In this document: one piece after another, positions 37,639 through 48,700 of the stretch
How positions within the stretch are numbered: the stretch's first letter is position 1
Layout: each line of letters starts with the position of its first letter
Assembly: GCA_010645155.1 (NCBI GenBank)
Contig: JAAGOF010000104.1
Coordinates: forward strand, 2,622,638-2,686,637
Source of the DNA: Tigriopus japonicus
Taxonomy: Eukaryota; Arthropoda; Copepoda; Harpacticoida; Harpacticidae
Direction of reading: 5' to 3'
DNA: 64,000 nucleotides
Position numbers and translations under genes: made by a program
Notes under the pieces: model-generated
The model's input: only the letters and a program-made list of their open reading frames with translations
Databases searched by the model: none
What the model was told of the DNA's origin: nothing

Positions 37639-40600
37639 ATGAAGATGCCTCAAATGTCGGTCCTCTTGAGGATGACTCTAATATTAGTGGTTCTGGTGGA
37701 CCTGAGCTCATCGGATGGCGTGCCAATGGTGGAGAATAGTGTCCGCTTTGCTCTGGATCGTTGCAAGCAGTTCTTAAAACTGGCCACGTATCTTCGAGAA
37801 ACGGCTTTGGAGGAGAACTCGGACATTCGGAAGACCAAGAAGATTTGCGATCACATCGTCAAAATTGATACCGAATTCTTCCACGACAAAGATGAAAGCC
37901 GGGAGTCTGATTCGGATGAAGATTCCTCGGAAGGTGAGGAAAGCTTGGGGAGATCCGGGATCTAATGAGTTGAGATGGATTGACCTTCGTTAATCTGATA
38001 AATGTTCACGGGTGTCAAACGTAATCAAGATTGGATCGGTCTTCAGAATTGCGGAGCGAACTGAATCCGCGTTAATCAGCAAAAAATGGCTTCATGAGTC
38101 AATGGGTGGGTGACCCACTCGTCGAGTGCACTTGACTCAACTACGTAGTACATACAATAAGTACAAGACTTGAGTAGGATAGGGTAGGATTGAACTTATG
38201 AGAGAGAGAGGAAGGGATTTAGCAGGATTGAACTCATTCAGGCGACACTTTTCCAGTCCACTTACATTACGACAAGGAGTTTAATCTAAAGTGGTGTTTT
38301 AAAGCAAGGGTGTGCAAACTTATTAAGCAGTGGGCCAAATTGGCCGGACCGTTGGCGCTCACGGGCCACACAATCCAAAACGGCAAATAATTTCTAGTAT
38401 AAAATTCTACAATCTAGTATCTACCTACCCTACACATGCAAAATCGAGACATGACAATGACAGATCCTCTCGCGGGCCACGCAAAATCAGCTCGCGGGCC
38501 AGGGTTTGCACACCCCTGTTGTAAAGGATCGGAAATCTAGTTTTGAACGTACTGGGTGGGGTGAAAAGTAACCTCCTCGACCGACAAAACGCAATGCTAT
38601 TGCAAAATATGATTATAGTGCCTTGCAGTTCATTCATATTTAGGCATTCCTTTCAAATTTCAATGGATTATTGCCTTTCATTTTGTTCTGACAGCTCATT
38701 GATGTTGACGCGTTTGGCATCACATTGAAAATGAATCTGATAATTTTACGGATGAAAACATCAAAAAAGTTCATGAAATGAGGCTGGCTGACCGGAAAGT
38801 GAAGGTGCGCGAGGGGGTAACTAACATTAAGACTATACTGAACTTTTGTCATTTTCATCAGTAATTGTTTCTAAGGGCCTTCGACAACGTCTTTGATCGG
38901 AAGTGAAGTTTTGGAGACCACAAAAGTGGCAAAACGTATTTTTTATGGGCTGACCGGACGGAGCATTTATCTCATTACATTTATTAAACTTTTCTTTTGC
39001 TTCCTTCGCCATTTTGCTTAGTAAAAAATAATGTTTTAAGACAAAACGAAAATCGTGTTGATCTATTTTCGACATGATCCCAAACACGTCAACATCAATC
39101 AGTTGTCAAAACAAAATGAAGGGCAATAATCCATTGAAATTTGAAACGAATGCCGAAATATGAATGAACTTCAAGACACTATAAGCATATTTTGCAGTAG
39201 CATTGTATTTTGTCGGTCAAGGAGGTTACTTTTCACTCCACCCAATACGCATATCTTTCTAGGTCCATTGTGTTAGACTTAAGTATAAAAGCTGAGTCAT
39301 TGAGTTTATACTTGATTGTTATCGTTTAAAAACGTAATACTGTACGACTGTGTGAATTGGAAGCTTAAAGCTACGAACACGACGTTATGGACGATTAGGA
39401 AGGATTTTTTCTCTCTCTTTTATTACCCTCTAAACGGGTTTATTTAAGGTTTTTGCAAAGGAAAATGCATGGTGTGTCGGCTACTTGATCGTTGAACAGT
39501 GTTCAATTCTTCGTGGATGGTCACCTCTTCGTCGCGTAATGTCCAATGTCAATTACTATTGAGTAATTTTTGAAAGAATTTTTGAATTTTGCCATTTTTG
39601 AAAGAAAATTTGCCCTGTTCCTTTTTCTTCCCCTTAAGCACAATACGTAAACAAGTGGTGTAAAATTTAACACTGGATACACTAGTACAGAGTAACTTGG
39701 AAAGTTGGCTTGGAAATCGCCCAAAAGTTCCAAAATGAAAGAAATAAATGTGAGATAAATAAGACTAAAGTGGATAGTTTTTTGGGGCAGTTTCAAATAC
39801 GTAAACAATCAAAAAAATATAAAATATAAAATATTGTTCCAAAAAAAGGTGGTAGTCTTAATTTTTTTTTTTTTTTGGGGGGGGGCGGATTTTTTAATAC
39901 CGCTACAAGGAATGGGATTCCCTGTAAAGAGAGTTAATGATTAATATAGTTTATAAAATTACCGTTTATATGAAATTTGATCTACCAATGAGTTACTGTT
40001 GGCAGATCTGTACAACCCTTGAATAGTGGGTTGGTCAGGAATAGTATTCAAAAATTTGTCCAATCCCGCCTTAAATGCTGTTCCAGGATCAGCTCCTACA
40101 TATTCCCGACGAAGAATATGTAGGAGCTGATCCTCTAACAGCATTTATGGCAGGATTAAATGCTGTTAGAGGATCAGCTCCTACATAATGGAATTTTGCA
40201 GAATGTCTTGGAAAGAAACGGAAAGTAGTCGAAACAATTTTAAAAACAGAAATTTGTCAGAATCCCATAGTTGCGAAAAAGGCTTTAAATGGGCGCAATT
40301 GGCCTTTAAAAAGACCATTGGTCTTGCATATCCCAAATAGATTCAACGACTGGTTGCCGAGACGGTTTGAATCGCGCAACCTCATTATCTGTTCATCCAA
40401 GCAAATCCAGATATGACTCCAGATCTTTTCCACAGGATTCAAGATAAAATGCACCCGTCGGATCTAAAAAGCTTCATAGACAGATTGTTGTTTTGTTAAA
40501 AGTGGTGCTCAATTCGGCGAAAGTTGCTAAGAAGTTGCTATTCTCTGGCTTAAAAATGTCACTTTTTAGATAGAAATGTCAAATTTCGCTAAATTTTTGT

Positions 40601-41612
40601 TTCCTTCTTGTCTGATCGAAAGCTTGTCTTTTCTTTAATAGCATCCTTACCAACGCTTTGCTCAGCACGATTTAACCTAGAATTTGAAAAAACATTCATG
40701 TTTTGAAAAGGTCATGCAAAAATACATATTAAATATATATTTCGAGCAAAATCTCGCAGAATTTCGATGATCGAGGCAAAAAACTGCCGGAAGTTGCGAA
40801 AAACAGCATCTTTCTCCGAGCCCTTATCATATTGAATCAGTCATGAAATAAAGACAAAGTCAGCAATCTTCGGAGAGTGACTAAAACTGATTAAATCATT
40901 CTAACAGCACATCTCAACTTTTGAATTCTTAAATTTGTTTCTTAAAACTTTGTTTTTAGATTCGAGTGAAGAGGTGAAGGGAGTATTGGCTCATAAATCG
41001 CTCCCTAAAGATGGCAAGAAATCACACCGAAAAGAAGCAAAGGTGATAAAGGACATTCGATCCATTGAACCGGATATCTCCATCGACAAAGAAAATCAGC
41101 ACAATAGTGCTCAATGTCAAGTTAAGCTTTATCCAAGCTTGTCGTTTCAGGTAAAGAGATTCACTGAGGCTTTAAGATAATTAGGCTGCTCAAGTTACGC
41201 ACTAATAGTATGTGCAAGCAGCACCCACATCAATTTTTGCCGTGAACGCAAAATTCTGGATTAGCATTTCATAACTTCTAATTTTCTCCAAGAAATGAAG
41301 TTTCCCCGAGTCTAAACATGTGTGGGAGTTTAAATTCATTGGTTTCCCTTCAAATTTCAAGATAGATTTTGGTTTTTATAGGGTAAAGCGTGGACCGTGT
41401 CTTCCCGCGTGAAGAACATAAAGTCCCACAAGATCCGGTCTTTGCGTGTGATTGGTCCGTGCACGTGGACTTTCTACGACGACATTGACTTTCGTGGCCA
41501 CTCGTTCCAAATATCCGGAAACGCGGACCCGAAGAAAAAGGAAATGGAATCCGTGCGTCACGGGTCCACGCGCTCATTTAAGAAATTTCATGCCAACAAT
41601 GCTGAATTTTAA
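37639..41612 (+). CDS. Secreted protein with acidic Ser/Asp/Glu linker and beta/gamma-crystallin-like domain
   Basis: Exons 37639-37933, 40960-41150 and 41382-41612; 717 nt, 238 residues. Junctions are GAAG|GTGAGG, TTTTTAG|ATTCG, TTTCAG|GTAAAG and TTTATAG|GGTAAA; phases agree. Residues 1-28 are a signal peptide (MSVLLRMTLILVVLVDLSSS). About 30-85 looks helical with two Cys. About 88-104 is a Ser/Asp/Glu run (RESDSDEDSSEDSSEEV) continuous across the intron, followed by a Lys/Arg-rich stretch. Residues 163-238 contain GPCTWTFYDDIDFRGHSF, a Greek-key motif of the beta/gamma-crystallin type (aromatic, acidic, F-x-G). The likely site is extracellular; the role is unknown. An acceptor ends at 37616, just before the ATG. 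Confidence 0.8.
38305..38518. mobile_element. hAT-like MITE (214 bp)
   Basis: Ends CAAGGGTGTGCAAAC and, inward from the right, CAGGGGTGTGCAAAC; 8-bp duplication TTTTAAAG/TTGTAAAG at 38297-38304 and 38519-38526. The interior has the CGGGCCA words common in hAT MITEs. It lies in the first intron of the crystallin-like gene. Confidence 0.85.
38552..39245. mobile_element. Internally deleted mariner element
   Basis: Terminal repeats of about 165 bp start CTGGGTGGGGTGAAAAGTAA (left) and TTGGGTGGAGTGAAAAGTAA (right, inward), with TA at 38550-38551 and 39246-39247. On the minus strand 38833-39087 a frame reads FRFVLKHYFLLSKMAKEAKE..APSGQPIKN, the mariner N-terminal DNA-binding domain; the catalytic domain is absent. 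It sits 33 bp from the hAT MITE. Confidence 0.85.
39862..40117 (-). mobile_element. LINE 3' end: ORF2 C-terminus plus poly(A) tail
   Basis: On the minus strand LRREYVGADPGTAFKAGLD...NSLVDQISYKR, stop at 39959, then 20 nt later the ATTAACTCTCTTTACAGGGA tail block, a C run and a 15-base A run. It links the coding end seen at 16.3-16.7 kb with the tails seen at 17.7 and 21.3 kb. Confidence 0.8.
40118..40186. repeat. Perfect 30-bp hairpin
   Basis: Arms 40118-40147 and 40157-40186 are exact reverse complements (ATGTAGGAGCTGATCC..., loop 9 nt). The arm is LINE ORF2 sequence, and a third copy in inverse orientation lies immediately left (about 40075-40102). Confidence 0.9.
40257..40454 (-). pseudogene. 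Possible Tc1-like transposase C-terminal remnant
   Basis: Minus frame LNPVEKIWSHIW...FFATMGF resembles the end of Tc1 transposases (LNPIE-x-x-W, terminal gyrating helix). No other part is visible. Weak call. Confidence 0.3.
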
Positions 41613-41992
41613 ACCCGTGATCTCAACCATGTCTGACAACAAATGCTCCAATATCCCCATGAACCCGTTCATTATTCATCTTTGCCCAATTTGTTCCCTC
41701 TTGAAATGTGCACAGTCGAAAAAACGCACATCGTAAACATCCCGGTCTCTTCTATCTTCATCATCTCATCATATTTATCGAACTAAACATGCATTCATGA
41801 TATTATTCAAAGTTGAAATCTTTTTTGTCGTCTTTCGTTTTAACAAAGTTTTTGCACAAAAAACTGTCAAGTATTCCTTGCGTTCAAAAATGATTTTTTT
41901 TAAATTTGTTATTCATCACTATAATAATTGCTTCAAAATATTAAAAAGAAGAAGACAATACAATGCCTTTAGGTGCTCGGAGCGGCAAAATC

Positions 41993-41998
41993 AATAAA
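41993..41998 (+). other. Polyadenylation signal AATAAA of the crystallin-like gene
   Basis: First clear AATAAA after the stop at 41612; a second (TGAATAAAT) follows at about 42003. Confidence 0.55.
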
Positions 41999-41999
41999 A

Positions 42000-42756
42000 A
42001 ATGAATAAATATTACTAAATCCTATGTCAAATAACTTAGGGTGAATATGTGAGAAACAATTTTCTTGAAATTGCATCCTTTCAAGCAACAGTAATTTTTG
42101 CATTTTGGAAATAGTAGTCATTTCCTTTTGCAATTTGCTGACCATGAGGAAAAAGTCTTTCTTGTTATATGTTGACATCATTCGACATTTATTTTGGAGA
42201 GTAATGCATCTAAAATTGTTAGGTTATTAGGGCCTATCATCCATAGAGGTCGTGGAGGAGATTCGAACCAACAAGCCTCTCAAGACAGGAAGGTACCTTG
42301 TCCACTTCAAAAATATAGAAAAATATCCACTTCAAAACATTTGCCCGACCCTTTGATCCGTTATGGGTTTTATTGTCATTCTTCAGAACCACGTGATTGA
42401 AAACGAAATCTCTCTTGAACCATAAATCTCACATTTCCCTGCTTCGAATTCTTTATGTATTCTCGAGTTTAAACCGTAAGCTCCATGCAGATACAGGTAT
42501 GGTGAGGGTATTTTGTTCCCAGATCAAGATCTGACCTCTGAACTTTGTCTAGATTTTGGACCATAAGATATTAAACAAATATAGCGGTTATGGACTACCC
42601 AGTAATGCTTTCATTATATTTAGTTATTCGGTAATATAAAATTGTAAGGCCCTAAATATGATGTTGGTTGTCCAACCAAGCTATCCCCTATATAAGTGTA
42701 CATAGTATAAATTGTGCACAATATAATACACATTTGATCAACACAGTCGTGAAAAG
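42000..42756. other. Convergent 3' region between the crystallin-like and ZP genes
   Basis: Holds the tail of the plus-strand gene and the 3' UTR of the minus-strand ZP gene. A minus AATAAA is at 42368-42373, about 385 nt past the ZP stop. No other feature seen. Confidence 0.5.
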
Positions 42757-45700
42757 TCACAGGTCCCGAGGGTATACCCCACGAAAGGATCCACTCCTGC
42801 CTGCCCCAAAGTGTTCCAAATGTTGGAGCTTACTCCTCTGACTTCGGGACCGTCTGTGCTCTTCCAATGACAGATCCGAGGCTGGACGATGGGCGGTTTG
42901 CACGGGAACGACGAAATAGGGATCGAGGTCCTCAGAGGAAGATCTGGAACATAAACTGGAGGCCAAGCTGTCCTCGGATTTCTTCCTTTCCCTTCGGTAG
43001 TAAAGGTATGTCCACACTCCCAAAATGACACATTGAACGATTACAAAGATCGTAGCACCAATACTGAAGGACATCGCGTTCAAGCAAGACACGTGTTCGG
43101 GTAAGCTTTGCGATGTCCAGACATTGTGGTTGTCTTCCTTGATGATTTCCGTCTCTAGGATGTCAGGCTGAGCCTTGCGGGAGGCCAATTCAAATTTGTC
43201 ACTGATTCTGATCACACCAGCCACCATAAGGTCTGATTTGGAGCCCTTGTCTTGGCGGCCCTCGATTTGTCGACGCCGACGACGACGCCCAAATGAGCTC
43301 GTGGTTTGCCGTTTACCGTAGTAATCGGTAATATCACATTGAACGGGATCACATCGTGGTATACAAGGAGTGACCAAGGCTCGGAATTGAACCAAGTCAG
43401 ATGTGGGAAACTTGAAGGCGTCAAAATCAGATTGAAGCACTTTGCCAGAACCATCCACCTCTTTAATAGCCCCTAATATACTGAAGTCCGTTGGACAACC
43501 TAGAACGAGATCACTCAGGATTCATACAAACCATTAATAAGAAACACCAAGTATTAACCAACCTCGACTGTCAATCAAGACGATTTCACTTGAATCTAGC
43601 CCATCCATGGCTACCAAATCCCGAACGAAGATCTCATAGGGACTTTCCTTCTCTTCAATCTCGAACCTTAAGGCCAAAGTGTCGCCGACTTGAGCCGAGT
43701 TTATGTCCAGACCCAGTCTACAAGAAAAGAAAGCCTTGAAAGAGACCGTTCATTCCATCCCAGAGTGGGTGGTTCGTGGATGAATGATGACCTGTCGGTA
43801 ACTCGAAGTGTCACATTTGGGGATCGGACCACGGTATTTTCCGCTCCAGCCACATTTAGACCTCCCCTCACGTTCAAATTGGTATCACTCACAATGGTTG
43901 TGTTTGAGAGGTTGTAGTTGCATCGGACCTTTAAGCCCACATCCTCACCGGTTACAATCATGTCGTGATGCTGGAATGAGAAGAAAATATGTTTTTTTTT
44001 CATTTAAACTTCAGGATTGGCCACATAAAACCGTGCAAGAAAAATTGTAAATCTTGGGGCTTTGAATAAAAAAGTTGTTTTTACAAATAGCTTTTTTAGT
44101 ACTTTCATCTAGAACTTTTGTTCTCTTAATGGCCTCTATTCCTGACAAGACATTAAATTCAATTTGCAATGAATTCGCCGGCAGCATGTTTCTCAAGAAG
44201 TTTTTGTCATGGAGTCGGGATATTGATTGCATGAGCAACAGTAATATTTTGGTTTGGAAAGTTCAAAAACTCAATCATGATGTTATTAGATATTTTTTTT
44301 TTACAAACATTACTGGAAAAAGTGATCATTAATGCCAAATGTGATTTCTTTGCCCGGTTTTAAGTCCAAGGTCAATTTTAGGATCAAATTTCTTTCTTCG
44401 GCAAAACTCAATCCCAATGAAACCGTCACGTGAACCCACTTAAGGCATGAATGTGGTAGGCAATGATTATAGAATAGTGACAAGAACTTAATGAGGAACA
44501 TGTTGACGGTAAATCTCTTCTTTTATTGCTAATCGAATTCTAGTCAATAGTACTGTAAGAACTATTTGTAGTAAATATTTGATTCAAAGTCTCTGATTGT
44601 CCGGAATTTGCCATTTTCTCTGCCCGGTTTTAAGTGGCCAACCCTGTAAATCGTGAGATGCCAGAAGATTGTCATTGAAAACCAAACATGCCATAGGCCG
44701 TTTCTAAGAACGCAAGACTTCGTCCGATTGAGTTCAGTCCAACAAAAGCGTTTAATTGTGGTATGGAGCAGTTCCTAAAGGTATTCCCTTAATCATTAAA
44801 ATCAGAATATGACATAGGTGAAAGTCATCCTTTGTGTGGTAAAGTTGCGAGAACGAGATGAAAAATGATATTGAAAGGGAACAGATTTCACTCACTTGAA
44901 TAATGACATCCGATCCAAATCTGCCCGGCGCTTCTTGCTTCACGTCGCAATCGATATCATTGAATCCGAGATACAGCTCAAAGTCGAGTTTATTCTCGAC
45001 GTTGATGGTGCACGAATTGGGTCGGGTCTTTCCATAGATCTTGCCATTGAAGACTCGATTGGTATGCACCTTGGCGATCATGTAATTGGCTTGGCAATCC
45101 ACACTCACATTGAAGCACGAAGTCAGTTCGTAAGTTGTGGCTTGGGCTGCCGACAAATAGGGTTCGCGGATATTCCGCAATGTTTCTGAACTGTGATGGC
45201 TCAAACGGCAAATGTTTGTGCCCGTGTCTCCGTAATCATAAGAATGGCATCTAGGAGAAATTATGGAGTTTTTATTGAAGAATCACAGGTGAGGAATCAT
45301 TTAGGACATGTGACCGCAAGTACTACGGCTGGCAACTCCCTTGGATTTGATGACTTCTTAATCGCATGATCAGACTTGCGTGCATATAGAGAACCCTTTT
45401 CAATTTTTTGTGCAATCAAAACGATTCGTATGAGCTGCCAACGTGCAACCACAGAAGTAATTAACCAATGGCAAAGGTGCATTGAAGAAGCTCCCTCCGT
45501 CGTGACGACTGATTCGGTTTGTCATATGAAAGAAAACCGCAAAAAAAGCTGAAGAGGCATCAATCAGTCGTCTTAGAGGTGGTCTTTCCCTCAAATTCGA
45601 GATGTATATTTAGAATAAAGGTACTTGACAACAAATATCATAATACCGTAATCTTTGACCAGACGTGAAGATTCATTTGGATAACGCAACTAAAGTGAAT

Positions 45701-48700
45701 TGTAAATGTTGGACCAGTTGCACTACAGTTGTGTTGAAGATTTCAGAAAAAAATACGTGCAGACATGTAATTCGTTGATAATAGACTCTGTGCTCGTTAA
45801 ATGAATGAAGCTCTCGTCCTAGATCCTTTTCCTTGCTGGCGATTTGGTCCAATTAGACTTGTCTGGGCGAGTTTTAGGTCAATAGGCCTGATTGACTCTC
45901 AAGACGTGCGCCAACAACACAAGCACAACGGCAACAATTGTTCACAACGGCTAATTAGAGCACAATTAGCTAGATCTAGGTAGTACTTGAAGATGCTCGA
46001 TACCCCACCATCACCAGCCTCTGGCCTGGACTTGATTCACTTCTACTCTTGTAGTTGTTGTTGTTCATCATCATCGAGTGAACCATTTATTTCCCACCGT
46101 GAAATCACGCCACAAGTTCGAACCATTGCAACGAAGTAGTTTTACCTACCTGTAACTGGAGCTCACACACAGCTTTTCACACTCCTTCTGGCTTTGAATG
46201 TTGGCAAACACGGAATCCACCGTCTTCAGGATCCGACCTTTGATGGGCTTGAAGTTGCACACGGACGAAGGTTCCTCGGCGCAATTATTCTCCATGTAGT
46301 CGATCCCAATGGCAGGCTGAAAGTCAAAGCTCACATCTACATCCATCCACATCCCTCTTTCTCATAAATAATGGTCAACTTACGAAGAAGGCATTCCGCG
46401 AATTGACGGTATGTCGATCCATGTCCGAGAGCTCGCACGTGTTCTTTAAGGAATCAAAGTTGGCCGATCGACAAATGAAGGTTTTCTCGGCCAAACATTG
46501 AGCCATGCAGTCCTCTGTGGTTTCGGCCGGACGAGTTTCTCGAGCAAAACCCAGCATCTTGTAATCTTGGACCCGATCGAAGATCCATCCTCGTCCCGGG
46601 CACAAAGTTTGGGCCAAACGAACGCAAATTTTTTGGGCAAAGAGTGTGAATACGGGGAACTGACTCCGAGACAATGAGCCTGAAATAGGGATAAATGGTT
46701 GATGAAGTTTTGCTTTTTTACGGTGATAGTTGTTGATGGATGTGAGAGGGAAATGTTTTTGGCAGCCTGTTCAGTTATTTGCACGAGTAGAGCATTGCAA
46801 CTCTTTGAATGGTTGCTCTGCGTGACTGCTTGCGTGGACAATTAGTTAAGATAACAACTAAATGTAGAGATTTGGAAACTCTCAGAGATTCACTGGTCTT
46901 TGTTGAAATACTTGTCAAGCATCAGTCATTCCACAACGACGAGAAAAGTCAAGTTATTTGTGGATGGAGCCACACCAATCAAGACGTTTTCGTGTACTTT
47001 CCATCCGCTTTCAACAAATTTGTAGCAGGTCTTGTGAACCAGTCTCTCTCTCTGTCTCTCATGGTACAAATGAACTTGACTGAGGACGTTTATACGATAT
47101 CCCACACTTAAGTGCCATAACAAGAGCTTTAGTGCCAATGATGATCATGATGAGATATTTGGCCATCTTGCACACACCCGAGTAGGGCCTAATTACTCCA
47201 GGACGAGCCCACCGAAAACTCCTTCCATCGGAGAACCTCCCCCTGGCGAAAATTACCTCCCAAGAAGTGAAAAGGGCTCATTTGTTAGTCAACGGCGGCT
47301 TTTTTCTCTCTTGATTTTCTCAATCTCCAATTGTCTTTCTTTATCATCATTATTATTATTCTTCTGATTATGGCAACAGGAGGGGGCGATCAGCGAAGTG
47401 ATAAAAAAAACCAGCAGAGGCTCGTCCTAAGTTTCTGTCAGCACAATGCTCCTTCGTAGTACTGCTGAAGTACTGTGTGTATGTAGTGAGTGGCTGTGGT
47501 GTTCAACACTGGAAATGAAATCGTGTGAACTAACTAACTCTCGCTTTCATTTGCCTTCACCGCAGAGAAACCGGCAAATATAGGCATTACGACTCACTCA
47601 TTCGCTCTCGGTTGCACCTGAAACTGCGAAGGAACCCAACTCAAGCCTGGGAATCAAAAAGGTCAACTCTCTTTGTGCCGAGAGAACAATCCCTGGTAAT
47701 GAAATCAATGTGCGTATAGCTGTGTGAAAACATCGATAAATCACCCTTGAGCTGCTGAGACATTAGTCATGTCAGTTTTGACAAATATGAGCAATCAAGG
47801 ATCTTGAAGTTTGACTGCATCCAGAAAGCGCTTTTTGGCACAATGGCCACCACTTAGGATTCCAAGGCTCTCCGGGCTTTGTTTTCCTTTATGCGAAATA
47901 ATTCCCAGACCGTCATCAAACATGTCTCAGTATTAGGCCGCATGTTAACGGACCTAATTCAGAAGCGAGAGCACACCAAAATCAAGTCAGATTAACCGGC
48001 CTTGAGTATATACTCGTGACAACTCTTGTGATAGAAACGCAGCAGCTAGGGAGAGTACATACTCAACGAATGCTAATTTGACTTGATTTTGGTATACTCT
48101 CGCTATTGAATTAAGTGCGTTAACATGCGGCCTATTATCGGCCAATTGGTTGAAAGGGTTGACTGCTGTCGAATTGTGTGCGTGCTTAATGCACAACACA
48201 TACGGAAACAAATGTCTAGAAATCGTTCCCAGACGGGGAAAAATGCTGCCTTGGGGAAAACAAACGATTGCGTCTCTTTCTTCGGAATTCCGCACTAAAC
48301 TTGGATAATAAGGCAAACAAAAGAAAGAATTCCAACGGGCGATTAATCTCACAGGTTGATTCCCGGAATTCTGAGTGTTGCTTTGAAAGCCACACGAGTC
48401 AAACTTGCATCTCATTTCCGCAATTCTATTTTTTCCGTGTCTTCCCATCGTTGCTCCAAATTAGACACGGTCGACCATTTCTAATCACCCGTCTCAACAA
48501 TCAAGAGAATTGGTCATGAAATTTTCATGACATTGATTTAGCCTAGGGTGTATGTAGTACATGGTGTGATCATTGATGACTCCACACGACGATTCCAGGG
48601 AAAAGGTGCCATGCTATCAAATGGAAATCAGCCAGTCCAGAGAAAAAAAGCGATCTTGATTCTGCATGCTCAAGCAATAGAAGTAATAGCCAAAGTTCAA

